DNA of 64,000 nt from Oceaniferula marina (GTDB taxonomy: Bacteria > Verrucomicrobiota > Verrucomicrobiia > Verrucomicrobiales > Akkermansiaceae), in assembly GCF_013391475.1 (NCBI RefSeq), contig NZ_JACBAZ010000002.1, positions 711,837 to 775,836 of the forward strand, written 5' to 3'. This document shows, in pieces, positions 25,619-35,201 of the stretch. The notes under the pieces were generated by a model. It made no database searches. It saw nothing but the letters and a program-made list of their open reading frames with translations, and was not told the origin of the DNA. A program made the position numbers and the translations under genes. How positions within the stretch are numbered: position 1 is the stretch's first letter; each line of letters opens with the position of its first letter.

Positions 25619-26941
25619 ATGCCTATTAAAATCGAAATGCCCAAGCTTTCCGACACGATGACGGAAGGAACCCTGCTGAAGTGGAATAAGAAAGTCGGCG
25701 ACGAAGTCGAAATCGGCGATATCATTGCCGAGGTTGAAACCGACAAAGCCACCATGGAAATGGAGGCCTTTGATGAAGGAACCTTGTCTGAGATTTTGGT
25801 GGAAGAAGGAGCTAAAGCGCCTGTTGGTTCGGTTCTCGGCATTCTGCTTGAAGAAGGTGAGTCCGCAGGTGCTCCTGCGGCAGCCCCTGCAGCAGCTCCG
25901 GCTCCTGCCGTCTCTGCCACACCGGCAGCTACAGCTGCCCCCGCTACTCCCGCCCCCGTGGCTCCTGCACCTTCTTCACCACCTGTTACCGCTTCCGGTG
26001 ATCGGGTTAGTGTTTCGCCATTGGCCCGCAAGATCGCCGAGGCCAAAGGGATTGACCTGAGCACCATCGTTGGTTCCGGCCCTGGTGGACGTATCGTCAA
26101 AGCCGATGTGGGAGGCAAAGAGGGTGTCGATATCCCAGCTCCGGCTGCCACACCAAGCCCAGCTGCCGCCAAGCCTGCCCCTGCGGCCTCGACGCCAGCT
26201 CCTGCAGCCTCGGCTCCTGCCCCTGCTGCTATCAGCCCGACCGTTTCCAGTGGTGACAAAACAGTGCCTCTGAGTTCGATGCGTAAGATTATTGCCGACC
26301 GCCTTCTGACCTCGAAGACCACCATCCCTCATTTCTATTTGCATGTGGAAGCGGATGTTGCGCCATTGATGACCTTGCGCAAGCAAGTGAACGCTCAGGC
26401 AGAGCAGACGCACGGCAATAAATACAGTATTAATGATTTTGTGATCAAGGCCGTGATCAATGCCGCTCAGGCAGTTCCAGCCGTGAATGCTTCTTTCAAC
26501 GGTGACAGCATCGTGGAATTTGAAAAAGTCGGTGTCTCCGTGGCTGTGGCCGTGGATGACGGCTTGGTGACTCCTGTGATCAAGGATGCAACGAGTAAGT
26601 CGATGCTGCAGATTTCCAAAGAAGTCAAAGAGATGGCAGGACGGGCCCGTGAAGGCAAATTGCTGCCAAATGAGTTCGACGGAGGAACCATCACTATTTC
26701 CAATCTCGGAGCTTGGGGAATCGAAAGCTTTGATGCGATCGTCAACCCGCCACAGGCTGTGATCCTCAGCATTGGTGCGATTGTCGAAAAAGCCGTGGTT
26801 GTCGATGGTCAGGTTGTGCCTGGCTTGCGGATGAACATCGGCGTCAGTTGTGACCACCGTGTGGTGGACGGCGCCGTGGGTGCTCAGTTCATCAATGAGG
26901 TCAAGAAGTTGATTGAAAACCCGGCATTGATGCTGGTCTAA
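25619..26941 (+). CDS. pdhC: Pyruvate dehydrogenase complex E2 (dihydrolipoamide acetyltransferase)
   Basis: 440 residues. One lipoyl domain has Lys43 in VETDKATMEME (pyruvate-complex type). Ala/Pro linkers follow, then a peripheral-subunit-binding domain (about 131-165, VSPLARKIAEAKGIDLSTI with GSGPGGRIVKADV), a second Ala/Pro linker, and the catalytic acetyltransferase core with active His in CDHRVVDGAVGAQF. It transfers acetyl groups to CoA. E1 and E3 genes are not adjacent. Contrast with the SucB at 46.4 kb, which lacks the binding domain. A terminator hairpin follows. Confidence 0.93.
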   Translation: MPIKIEMPKLSDTMTEGTLLKWNKKVGDEVEIGDIIAEVETDKATMEMEAFDEGTLSEILVEEGAKAPVGSVLGILLEEGESAGAPAAAPAAAPAPAVSATPAATAAPATPAPVAPAPSSPPVTASGDRVSVSPLARKIAEAKGIDLSTIVGSGPGGRIVKADVGGKEGVDIPAPAATPSPAAAKPAPAASTPAPAASAPAPAAISPTVSSGDKTVPLSSMRKIIADRLLTSKTTIPHFYLHVEADVAPLMTLRKQVNAQAEQTHGNKYSINDFVIKAVINAAQAVPAVNASFNGDSIVEFEKVGVSVAVAVDDGLVTPVIKDATSKSMLQISKEVKEMAGRAREGKLLPNEFDGGTITISNLGAWGIESFDAIVNPPQAVILSIGAIVEKAVVVDGQVVPGLRMNIGVSCDHRVVDGAVGAQFINEVKKLIENPALMLV

Positions 26942-27007
26942 GCTATTTGGCTGACACGACCTTACGGCATTTTTTCCAATGCCGGTAGAGACGTACATTA
27001 TTTGAAG

Positions 27008-27043
27008 GCAGGGCGGATTGAGTGCAATTCGCCCTGCTCTTGT
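27008..27043 (+). terminator. Probable terminator after pdhC
   Basis: A 13-bp stem with one imperfect pair, gcagggcggattg/caattcgccctgc (27008-27020 and 27025-27037), then TCTTGT. A smaller cggcatt/aatgccg hairpin lies at 26965-26984. Confidence 0.65.
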
Positions 27044-27203
27044 ACACAACATGGTGTGTTGATGGAGACCGCAGCGTTTGTTTCTCTCGCTGTGGAGGAA
27101 TGGATAATTGATTTTATCAATGGGTGGAGTCTTCGCTGAGCTTGACCTTGTCTGCTGATGCCCCTATCAGAGGGCCTAACCTGAATAAGTAAGAGTGAAA
27201 TTA

Positions 27204-29246
27204 ATGATTGATAAGAGCCTCGGGCTCATCGTGGGCTTTGGAGTTTTGAATGTGCTGGATGCGGAACCGATGCGTGGCCAGTTGGATCCCTTGATCATGA
27301 CGGGGCGTGGGGACTGGGGGGCATGGGGTGAGCGGGATGTGCGTTTGGACGCTCAGAGGCTTCGGGCCACCGATGGAGCCTCTTTACTGGAGCGTAGCCC
27401 GGGGGTAGCGGTGGTGCGGAATGGTGCGCAGACCGGGATTATTCAGATGCGCGGCTTATCTGGAGACCGGGTGAAGGTGCTTCTGGATGGAATGACGATT
27501 TCACCGGCTTGTCCGAACCATATGGATCCTCCGATGCATTATGCTTCGGCGGGTTCGGAGACGGAATTGTTTCTGACTCCCGGTGTGACACCGGTTCGTT
27601 ATGGTGGTGACAGTCTTGCTGGGACGGTGCGTTTGTCCCGCTCTGTTCCTGAGTTTGCGGCAGCAGGTGAGTGCTTGATTTCGGGTGAAGTCACAGCGAA
27701 TTACCTTGGCAGCCATGATGGCTATGGTGCCGGGCTCGAGATGGGGGTGGCGAGTGAGCAGGCTATTTTTTCCTACCGGGGAGGATGGAGTTCCGCGAAT
27801 GATTTGCGCTTCCCCGGCGGCCGGGTAAGAGCGAGTGGATATGACAGCCAGCACAATGAGGTGGATGCCACCTTGCGAACAGGAAATGGTTATTTGGTCT
27901 TGGACGCCGGGCAGTCCCGGACCCGGGATGCGGGGACTCCGGTCTTACCGATGGATATGGTGGAAGCCGACTCCTGGCATGCCGGCTTGCGTCAGGTTGC
28001 TGAGTTGGAGTATCTCAAATGGGAGAACCGGGTCTATGTGCATTCGATTGACCATTTGATGGATAATTATTCGATCCGTCATGAGCCAAGAATGCGGATG
28101 GAGGCTCCATCCAATAGTCGGGATGTGGGGCTGGCGAGCTCGATTGAAATGCCGGTGGGCGAACATGTTTTTCGTGCGGGGCTGGATTGGCATCGGAATG
28201 AGTTTGATGCCACCCAGGTTCAGGTCATGAGTGGGAAGACCCGCGACATGTTTGCCCGTAACCGTCGTCAGCGGACCGGAGTGTTTGCCGAGTGGGAGCA
28301 AGCCTGGTCGGACGAATGGTCGGGGTTGTTTGGGCTGCGGACCGATTATGTGGAGACCCGAGCAGGCCGGGTGGAGTCCGGATTTGGCCCGCCTCCAGTG
28401 GCGGCCGATGCGGCGGCATTCAATGCCGGTGACCGCGAGCACGATGATGTGCTGCTGGATCTTGCCGCGACCTTGGGCTGGGACCAGGACGAGCGGACCC
28501 GCTATGAGCTGTCGGCCGGGGTGAAGAACCGGGCGCCTTCATTGTTGGAGCGGTATCTCTGGACGCCTCTGAGTGCCAGTGCCGGACGAGCTGATGGGCG
28601 GACCTACCTCGGCAATCCGGATTTGGATCCTGAGACTTCCTTTCAAGTGACAGCCAGTGTGAGTCACCGGGAGGAGCGTTGGGAGGTGGCATTTGCACCC
28701 TTCTATCATCAGGTACACGATTATATTGAGGGGTCTCCCATCGCGAGGCTGGATATGGCGGGTCAACCGGTTCTTCAGTTTGAAAATTTGGATGAAGCTG
28801 AGTTGTATGGAGCGGAACTTGCCGGGCGTTATCTGATCTCGGAGCAGTGGGAGTTGGCGGCACAGCTTAGTTATGTCCGCGGCAAAAACAAAGACACGGG
28901 AGATGATCTTTATCGGATTGCGCCATTGCACGGTTTGGTTGATTTGGCATGGCACAAGGGAGACTGGGAGACCCATCTGGAAATGGACTGGGCGGCCTCC
29001 CAGAATGATGTTTCAGAGTTGAATGACGAAGAGCGTTCTTCGGGGTATGTGCTACTCCACTGGCGCGGTATGTACCACATGAAGCCAGGTACCCGGATCG
29101 AGATCGGGGTGGAAAATCTGTTCGACGAAGCGTATTCCCCTCACTTGGCCGGAGTGAACCGCGTGGCGGGGAGTGACGTGGCGGTGGGAGAAAGTATCCC
29201 CGGCGCCGGTCGCTTCTTTTATGCGAATTTGAGTTGGGCATTTTAG
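27204..29246 (+). CDS. TonB-dependent receptor, OprC/NosA-like copper receptor
   Basis: 680 residues from the ATG at 27204 (a GTG three codons upstream is in frame). A short hydrophobic leader, a possible TonB box near DPLIMTG, and a plug domain (about 40-150; SLLERSPGVAVVRNGAQTG, IQMRGLSGDRVKVLLDGM) precede a 22-strand-type barrel ending LSWAF. In the plug, PACPNHMDPPMHYAS contains Cys103 and Met107. A CxxxM pair at this place is the copper site of Pseudomonas OprC, and CPNHMDPP is characteristic of the copper-receptor family. Outer-membrane copper uptake is the best inference. The following SDR gene is nearly contiguous. Confidence 0.82.
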   Translation: MIDKSLGLIVGFGVLNVLDAEPMRGQLDPLIMTGRGDWGAWGERDVRLDAQRLRATDGASLLERSPGVAVVRNGAQTGIIQMRGLSGDRVKVLLDGMTISPACPNHMDPPMHYASAGSETELFLTPGVTPVRYGGDSLAGTVRLSRSVPEFAAAGECLISGEVTANYLGSHDGYGAGLEMGVASEQAIFSYRGGWSSANDLRFPGGRVRASGYDSQHNEVDATLRTGNGYLVLDAGQSRTRDAGTPVLPMDMVEADSWHAGLRQVAELEYLKWENRVYVHSIDHLMDNYSIRHEPRMRMEAPSNSRDVGLASSIEMPVGEHVFRAGLDWHRNEFDATQVQVMSGKTRDMFARNRRQRTGVFAEWEQAWSDEWSGLFGLRTDYVETRAGRVESGFGPPPVAADAAAFNAGDREHDDVLLDLAATLGWDQDERTRYELSAGVKNRAPSLLERYLWTPLSASAGRADGRTYLGNPDLDPETSFQVTASVSHREERWEVAFAPFYHQVHDYIEGSPIARLDMAGQPVLQFENLDEAELYGAELAGRYLISEQWELAAQLSYVRGKNKDTGDDLYRIAPLHGLVDLAWHKGDWETHLEMDWAASQNDVSELNDEERSSGYVLLHWRGMYHMKPGTRIEIGVENLFDEAYSPHLAGVNRVAGSDVAVGESIPGAGRFFYANLSWAF

Positions 29247-29269
29247 TTTGCGGCGTTCACAATACGCTT

Positions 29270-29920
29270 GTGAATCGTCAATCGGCATGGGTAAGCGGTG
29301 GAAAGAATGGCTTGGGTAAAGCCATAGCGGCTGCCTTACGCTCCGCTGGCATGGAGGTGGCTTCCCCGGGGAGTTCCGATTTGGACGTCCGGGATGCCGA
29401 TGCCGTGCAGACCTATGCGGAAGGGATGAACGACCTGGATTTGTTGGTTTGTAATGCCGGCGTGACGGCGGACAAGCCGCTGGCCCGAATGACGGAGGCG
29501 GATTGGGAACAGGTGATGGACGTGAATCTGAACGGCGCATTTCGTTGTGCCCGCGCGGCGGCTCGATCCATGATGAAACGCCGAGGTGGACACATTATTT
29601 TAATTTCAAGTTATTCTGCGGTGCATCCGCCGGCTGGGCAGGCGAACTATGCCGCATCCAAGGCCGCATTGATTGGGATGATGCGATCGATGGCCAAAGA
29701 GTTAGGCCCAAGAAATGTCCGAGTGAATGTGGTGCTCCCCGGTTTTTTGGAAACCCGTATGACCGAAGGTTTGGCCGACTCGGTCAAAGAATCAAGTCGT
29801 TCAAGGCATGTGTTAGGCCGTTATAACACGGTGGAGGCAGTCGGGGATTTTATTTGTTTTTTGCACCGTTCGATGCCTCACACATCCGGCCAGGTGTTCA
29901 ACCTGGATAGCCGGGTATGA
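29270..29920 (+). CDS. Short-chain dehydrogenase/reductase, FabG-like
   Basis: 216 residues from GTG 29270; an in-frame TTG at 29234 overlaps the receptor stop. The Rossmann motif is WVSGGKNGLGKAIA, with CNAGV, catalytic Ser in ISSYSAVHPP, YAASK and PGFLETRMTE, so the catalytic set is complete. It is shorter than typical FabG (about 245 residues), mainly because the N-terminal half is condensed after LRSAG. Probably an oxoacyl reductase-type oxidoreductase. Translational coupling with the receptor is possible, though the two functions are not obviously related. Confidence 0.8.
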   Translation: MNRQSAWVSGGKNGLGKAIAAALRSAGMEVASPGSSDLDVRDADAVQTYAEGMNDLDLLVCNAGVTADKPLARMTEADWEQVMDVNLNGAFRCARAAARSMMKRRGGHIILISSYSAVHPPAGQANYAASKAALIGMMRSMAKELGPRNVRVNVVLPGFLETRMTEGLADSVKESSRSRHVLGRYNTVEAVGDFICFLHRSMPHTSGQVFNLDSRV

Positions 29921-29958
29921 TGGTGGGTGAATGGCGCTTTTTTAGAGTGGCTAGCGAC

Positions 29959-29980
29959 GGCTGATTGAGGCCAATCAGCC
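29959..29980. repeat. Hairpin between the SDR and GH84 genes
   Basis: Eight-bp stem ggctgatt/aatcagcc with a 6-nt loop between convergent genes. No T run follows on either strand, so its role as terminator is uncertain. Confidence 0.5.
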
Positions 29981-30010
29981 CTGCCAATCATTGGTTGATA
30001 CAAGGGGTGG

Positions 30011-32500
30011 TCACCTCCAAAGGATCTCGAAGAGATGGAGCTTGCCTTCTTTGGGGGGTGTGATGGTCACTTGGTTTCCGTTTCTCTTGATGGCGGTTTC
30101 TGGAGCATCGGTGAGGATGTAAGCTTGTTTTGCCTTGGCCGGTCCTGTGAAGGTTTCAGCTTTGTTGATGGTGTAGTAGCTTGTGGGGTCGCCATCGGTA
30201 GCGGCGGAGATGGAATTGCTTTTGGCGTCGGCCGGAACATCGAACTTGAATTTCTCGATGCGGAATTCAAGTGTTGTGCTGGATGGGTTGAGCATGCGGA
30301 AGTAGCGGATCTGCTCGTTGGGGTTCACCGGGTTCTGGAGCTCGCCGTTGCTTTTTCGAGCATTGAAGGTGGTCCATTTTTTTCCATCCTTTGACACCTC
30401 AATGATGCAGGTTTCCGCGGCTTTGGCATCGTTGAGCACAATGTGGATGTAGTTGGCGTGAACTCCTTCGGGAAGAGCCAGACCGATGTGCTTTTTTGGG
30501 GCAAGTTTGACAACTTCCAGAATGCGCTGCAGCGAGACATACTTGCCATCCCGTTCGGCTTGGATCTTGTTTAAGCTGTCGACATTGGAAAAGGCGCGGT
30601 AGATGGAGCTTCCACTGCTGGCTTTTCCTCCGAGCAGTTTGTATGCCTTGGCCCACTCGCTGGTGAAGAGCTCATCGACCAGCGGGCTGAGCACGAGGGT
30701 GGCGACTTTGCATCCTTTGGACCACTTTTTATCGCTTGGGAAGGTTTCTTCAAAGTGGCGTTGCTTCTGAGCATCGGAAAAAGCCTGCTGCCGGGCTTTT
30801 GCTGTGGCGATGGTTGAGAAAAGCGCCATGTGAGAGGGTCCGTTGCCACCGTTGCCGGAGGCGAGTGTGACGGCGGCGGTTCCCGCCTTACCCAGCTCTT
30901 CGAAGGATTTGACCCAGAATTCGATTTCATGCCAGAGCGCGGGGTCGCTGGTGGGCATGTTGCGGATGATGGTTTGTGCGGCTTCGGTGATGCTGGCAAA
31001 TTCCTTGGAAAGTGTCTGGGCTTCGGTTTTACCTAGTTGTTTGGATGAACGGTATTGCTCGAGAGCTTTATCCACGGTGGGCTTGATCGTTACGGATTCC
31101 TCGCGGCGGTATCCGTGCACACTGGGTCCTTGGTCGGAGTTGTGTTGGGAAAAAACAAACATCGGCTTTGCCAGATCACCGTAGAGGCGGGGGAAGGAAG
31201 CCTTCCAAGAAGCCTGGGAGTCGAAGGCGTCAATGTTCCATGCCCAGTTGGCAATACTGAAGAGGGCAATTTTTGAGGCTTCCGGTTTGTCCATGGGGTT
31301 GGACGCAAAGCCGGAAAGTTGGCCTTTGTTTCCTTTGTCCAGGCCGTAGGTTCGGCCGAGCAGAAGGTTGTAGCGGCAGTAGTCGTTGACGGGCCAGTTC
31401 CACCAGATGAAGGGTTTGCGTTGCCAGTGCTCTGAAACGGATTCGACGGAGTCCGCTGGGATATCTGCGCAGATTCGAGGGCCGGTCCACATGATGTCGA
31501 TGTCCTTATCGAGTGCTGCCCCAAGGCTCTTTTTATAATCGCTGCCATGGGCTCCCGCGTAATCGGTCGGGCACATCAGCAGCGGGGTGACATCCTTTTT
31601 CTTCTTGATGAAATCGCGGTTGATTTGGTTGAGCATTTTCGCCTGCATTTCGGCCTTGGCGCCTTCGCCTCCGATATCGTCAAAGAACACGGCAAATGAA
31701 CGAACCCCGAGCTGATACATTGCCTCGAGCTTTTTCTGGGCAGTGATGATGTCGTCGGGAGTTCCATCACCATTTTTATCGTCCCACCGGATCGATGACC
31801 CGGGATGCAGGGCCCAGATGAAATTGACATGGTTTTCACGGGATGTTTTGACCAGCTCCGAGATTTGTTTTGCTTGCTCCGCCGGATAGGGTTCGCGCCA
31901 GAGGTTGGAGTTGAATCCGGAATAGGGGTCGTCTTTCGGCCCGTAGATGTAGGCGTTCATTTTGTATTTCCCGTAGAAGCGGATTTGGCTGAGTCGGCGT
32001 TCGTGTTCCCACGGTTTTCCGTAAAACCCTTCAATTGAGCCTCGGAATGGCATATCCGGCCAGTCGGCGATGCGGCAGCTTGGCAGTTTGCCGTCGGCTG
32101 TGATCATTTGGGCCAGTGTTTGGGTGGCGTAAAATATGCCGGCCTGGTCTGCTGCGGTGATGGTGATTTTCTTTGGCGAGATGGTCAGTAGGTAGGCTCC
32201 GGCAATGGGCTTGATGTGAGCGGCCTTGAGTTGCGTTTTTGCGGCTTCGCCACCGATGGTGGTGATGGGGGTCGTGCCGCTTGGTTTGAGTTTACGCGTA
32301 TTGAATGCTTCGACCAATGCCGGGAATGGTTTGACCGCTTGTGGGGCGAGTTGCTCGGCTGCCATGCCGACCGGTGCTTGCACTTCGGACTTTTGAGGTT
32401 TTGGCCAGACGTCGGTCTCGGGGTTCCCGGCGTGTGCGGGGAGGCAGAGCGTTGAGGTGGCCAATGAAAGAAGTAGGGATGTGTGTGTGATCGCTTTCAT
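30011..32500 (-). CDS. GH84 beta-N-acetylglucosaminidase, secreted
   Basis: 829 residues: signal peptide (about 1-24), an N-terminal GH20b/GH84-type alpha-beta domain (about 35-145), the catalytic barrel from FRGSIEGFYGKPW (about 152) with the catalytic Asp pair 274-275 in FAVFFDDIGGEG, a helical region, and a C-terminal carbohydrate-binding-like domain (about 640-760). It hydrolyses beta-linked GlcNAc by substrate-assisted catalysis. An insert at about 240-251 (DDKNGDGTPDDI) looks like a calcium-binding DxNxDG loop and is not typical for this place. Sits with sulfatases in a glycan-scavenging repertoire. Confidence 0.9.
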   Translation of the reverse strand: MKAITHTSLLLSLATSTLCLPAHAGNPETDVWPKPQKSEVQAPVGMAAEQLAPQAVKPFPALVEAFNTRKLKPSGTTPITTIGGEAAKTQLKAAHIKPIAGAYLLTISPKKITITAADQAGIFYATQTLAQMITADGKLPSCRIADWPDMPFRGSIEGFYGKPWEHERRLSQIRFYGKYKMNAYIYGPKDDPYSGFNSNLWREPYPAEQAKQISELVKTSRENHVNFIWALHPGSSIRWDDKNGDGTPDDIITAQKKLEAMYQLGVRSFAVFFDDIGGEGAKAEMQAKMLNQINRDFIKKKKDVTPLLMCPTDYAGAHGSDYKKSLGAALDKDIDIMWTGPRICADIPADSVESVSEHWQRKPFIWWNWPVNDYCRYNLLLGRTYGLDKGNKGQLSGFASNPMDKPEASKIALFSIANWAWNIDAFDSQASWKASFPRLYGDLAKPMFVFSQHNSDQGPSVHGYRREESVTIKPTVDKALEQYRSSKQLGKTEAQTLSKEFASITEAAQTIIRNMPTSDPALWHEIEFWVKSFEELGKAGTAAVTLASGNGGNGPSHMALFSTIATAKARQQAFSDAQKQRHFEETFPSDKKWSKGCKVATLVLSPLVDELFTSEWAKAYKLLGGKASSGSSIYRAFSNVDSLNKIQAERDGKYVSLQRILEVVKLAPKKHIGLALPEGVHANYIHIVLNDAKAAETCIIEVSKDGKKWTTFNARKSNGELQNPVNPNEQIRYFRMLNPSSTTLEFRIEKFKFDVPADAKSNSISAATDGDPTSYYTINKAETFTGPAKAKQAYILTDAPETAIKRNGNQVTITPPKEGKLHLFEILWR

Positions 32501-32543
32501 TGTGTGTGGTGTATGGTGTATGTGAAAATGTTTTTGAGAGGGC

Positions 32544-33785
32544 TTAGGGCTCGAGGGCGAGTCGGACCAAATCCAGTGCCTTTTGGCTGACTAGCTGTTT
32601 GAAGTTCTCCCGGCCACGCGGGTAATAGGCGTGAACTGCTTTGTTTTGCTTACTCGTGGAAACGGCCAGCCAAACGGTGCCGACGGGTTTGTCTGCGCTT
32701 CCCCCATCCGGGCCGGCGATACCGGTGACGGCGACGGCGATATCAGCACTGGATTTCTCTCTTGCGCCTTGAGCCATGGCCAGAGCGACAGGTTCACTGA
32801 CGGCTCCGAATTGATCAAGCAAGCCCTGCTCGACACCGAGCAATGCTTGTTTGGCTTCGTTGGAGTAGCTGACAAAACCGTGGGTGAAGACGGATGAGGC
32901 ACCGGGGACATCGGTGATCCGGTTGGCAATGCGGCCACCGGTGCAACTTTCTGCGGTGCTGAGCTGTTTTCCCTGTTTGCCGAGGAGTTCGACGACACGC
33001 TCTTCAAGCGACTGGCCGGACTTACTGAAGCATTGTTTTGGAAAAGCTGACCGGGCGAGGTCGGCCGCTTCTTCGATGCTGTTGCGATTGCCGATCAGGC
33101 GTAAATCAAGTTCGCCCGGGCGGGCGCAGTAGCCGATTTCCAAATGGGGGATCTGGGAAAAGGCCCGGTTGAGACGGGCGTGGAAATCACTTTCTCCGAT
33201 GCCAGTAAAACGCAGGGTCTGGATGGACGGTTGGGACCAGGACTCCGATAGGCTATCGGCTTGTTCGAGCAGGCGGGGGATCAGCTCGTTTTCAAACATC
33301 GGGTGCATCTCCCCCGGAGGACCGGGCAGCAGGAAGACGGAGCAGTTTTGTTTGGGGCTCAGCTCCGGAGGGCTGTAGACCCCGGGGGCCGTGCCGTTGT
33401 GGTTGGGTAAGCATGTGCAGCCTTCCGGTTTGAAGGCTTGTTTGTTATTGTCCTCGGCCATGTCTCGGTCGAGACGGGTGAAATAGGCCTGAATCGCTCT
33501 CAGCGCCTCAGGGTCTTCGACCAGTGGGAGGTCCAGAACTTTCGCCAGTGCTTCGCGGCTGAGGTCATCGCTGGTGGGGCCGATACCTCCTGTCACGATG
33601 ACGGCATCGCTCCGGCTCATGGCCTCCTGCAAGGCGCAGGTAATGGCCTCTCCATCGGGCACGGTGTTTTGGCGTTGAACGCGCAGGCCGAGCCTGAACA
33701 ACGCATCTCCGATCCAGGCGCCGTGGGTATTCAGCGTGGCTCCAAGCAGGAGTTCACTGCCGGTGTTGATGATTTCAATCTTCAT
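32544..33785 (-). CDS. cinA: Competence/damage-inducible protein CinA
   Basis: 413 residues, the normal two-domain length. An N-terminal molybdopterin-binding-like domain (about 1-170; EIINTGSELLLG, VIVTGGIGPTSDD) may act in ADP-ribose/NAD recycling. The C-terminal nicotinamide-nucleotide amidohydrolase domain (about 255-410) has STAESCTGGRIANRIT and GIAGPDGGSADKPVGTVW. The pathway is pyridine-nucleotide salvage; a competence link exists in only some species. It ends 43 bp before the GH84 start on the same strand; the two need not be co-transcribed. Confidence 0.95.
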   Translation of the reverse strand: MKIEIINTGSELLLGATLNTHGAWIGDALFRLGLRVQRQNTVPDGEAITCALQEAMSRSDAVIVTGGIGPTSDDLSREALAKVLDLPLVEDPEALRAIQAYFTRLDRDMAEDNNKQAFKPEGCTCLPNHNGTAPGVYSPPELSPKQNCSVFLLPGPPGEMHPMFENELIPRLLEQADSLSESWSQPSIQTLRFTGIGESDFHARLNRAFSQIPHLEIGYCARPGELDLRLIGNRNSIEEAADLARSAFPKQCFSKSGQSLEERVVELLGKQGKQLSTAESCTGGRIANRITDVPGASSVFTHGFVSYSNEAKQALLGVEQGLLDQFGAVSEPVALAMAQGAREKSSADIAVAVTGIAGPDGGSADKPVGTVWLAVSTSKQNKAVHAYYPRGRENFKQLVSQKALDLVRLALEP

Positions 33786-33944
33786 GATTTACCACGGAAT
33801 ACACAATTGGAGCGTAGAGGAGATAGCCAGCCGCAGGCTGCCCGAAGGGCGAGCGCAGTGAGGCAAAATTCACGGAAACAGAGGGTGGGGATTCGATGAG
33901 CTTAGAACTGGCACTTCATTCAGTGTGTTCCGTGGTTTAAAAAC

Positions 33945-34511
33945 TTAATCCAACAGGGTGCTGCGGGAGTAGAGTGAGATGACGGGGATGCCGCGGGCTT
34001 CGATGGCTTCTTTGCCGCCTTCTTCGCGGTCGACGAGAACCAGGGCAAAGGCGATTTTGGCTCCGGACGCTTCAAGCACATCGGCGGCCTTGAGCGTGGA
34101 TCCTCCGGTGGTGATGACGTCATCGACGATGACGATGGTGTCGCCGTCGTTGAAATTACCTTCGATTTGTTTTCCTTTGCCGTGGCCTTTGGGCTCTTTG
34201 CGGACAGTGAACACCTGCAGTGGCTTCTCATCCTGGGCAGAGGTCATGCCGACAGCGAGCGAGATGGGGTCGGCTCCGAGGGTCATGCCACCGATGGCCT
34301 GGACATCGAGCCCTTGTTTTTGGATTTCGGCTTTGACGGTTTCCCATCCGAGTTTTCCGATCAGAGTGGCTCCGACGGGGTCCATTGCCGTGACCCGGCA
34401 GTCGATGTAGAGGTCGGAGGTTTTGCCGGAAGCGAGGGTGAATTCGCCGGTCCGGACGGATTTTTCGAGCAGGAGGGATTTCAGCTGAGAACGTGTATCA
34501 TCGTTGGACAT
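33945..34511 (-). CDS. pyrE: Orotate phosphoribosyltransferase
   Basis: 188 residues. Converts orotate and PRPP to orotidine 5'-phosphate in pyrimidine synthesis. The PRPP-binding motif is TIVIVDDVITTGGSTL. The N-terminal FTLASGKTSDLYIDCR and the flexible-loop block RKEPKGHGKGKQIEG are typical. ATG start at 34511. It lies 159 bp upstream of cinA on the same strand; the gap has a GC-rich gccgcaggctgcccgaagggcgagcg-type patch but no gene. No other pyr genes are nearby. Confidence 0.95.
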   Translation of the reverse strand: MSNDDTRSQLKSLLLEKSVRTGEFTLASGKTSDLYIDCRVTAMDPVGATLIGKLGWETVKAEIQKQGLDVQAIGGMTLGADPISLAVGMTSAQDEKPLQVFTVRKEPKGHGKGKQIEGNFNDGDTIVIVDDVITTGGSTLKAADVLEASGAKIAFALVLVDREEGGKEAIEARGIPVISLYSRSTLLD

Positions 34512-34745
34512 GGCCGGATTCTACGCATCCGGCGCTGAAAACTTCAAACTGAAAACTGGAAACTCCCGGAAGGGTACAAAAAGACTGCCAGGAACTGCGG
34601 CAATGACGGACAAACTGTGGCTGCTACCTTTCGGTCCTGACCAAATTCATCTGCCGGCACTCCACAGCCCTGACAGCGCGGGTTTCTTAATGCTTGCGGG
34701 GGAGATTGCAAGCGAGTAATTCGATTTTCCTGATTCCGTTACCCC

Positions 34746-35078
34746 TCAGGCGGCATTTTCATTTTGTCTGATTTGGTAGAGCAGAGTGAGGGCCCGGGTC
34801 AGTTTCCAGAGGATCAGGCAGCAGCCGGCGGTTAGCAGGATGCCTCCGGTCAGAAAACCAAATCCGCTGGAGCTGCCTGAGTCGATAAACAACCCGACCA
34901 GAGCGCTGATGGTCATCAGGCCGATGCCGGCCAGTCCGAGCCCGAGAATCAGGCTGTAGCTGATCAGGGAGACAAACGGGCCGCTCCAGCGGGAGATGAA
35001 GTTGCTGGTTTTTTGAACGAGTTTGACGTGTTGTTCATTGACCTTGGTATCGTTGTTTTGATGTGGAGTGTGATTCAT
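34746..35078 (-). CDS. Small two-helix membrane protein, unknown
   Basis: 110 residues: a polar N-terminus (about 1-35), two hydrophobic helices (about 36-68 and 77-95) and a short charged tail. No family recognised. The gene has ordinary codon use and an ATG start, and is divergent from the large lipoprotein gene at 35202. The preceding 234 bp (34512-34745) contain no convincing gene. Confidence 0.6.
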   Translation of the reverse strand: MNHTPHQNNDTKVNEQHVKLVQKTSNFISRWSGPFVSLISYSLILGLGLAGIGLMTISALVGLFIDSGSSSGFGFLTGGILLTAGCCLILWKLTRALTLLYQIRQNENAA

Positions 35079-35201
35079 GACGCTGTGGACGATGTCAGAG
35101 CTTCGTGAACCTTTGATGAAGCGAAGATGAAAATTGGATGAAATGATTTTAGAATAGGCGCTGTCGGTTGACGGATGGCTTCCGGGTCGCTAAAAGCGGG
35201 C

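Noticed and set aside
27100-27203. Riboswitch before the TonB receptor
   Set aside because: The ctgatgcccctatcagagggcctaacctg stretch loosely recalls riboswitch sequence but has no complete TPP or cobalamin core.
29234-29269. TTG start for the SDR giving a longer N-terminus
   Set aside because: The extra residues precede the Rossmann motif and are not needed; GTG 29270 is more plausible, though not certain.
34504-34719. 71-codon plus-strand frame between pyrE and the two-helix protein
   Set aside because: Overlaps the pyrE start on the other strand and lacks any recognisable feature.
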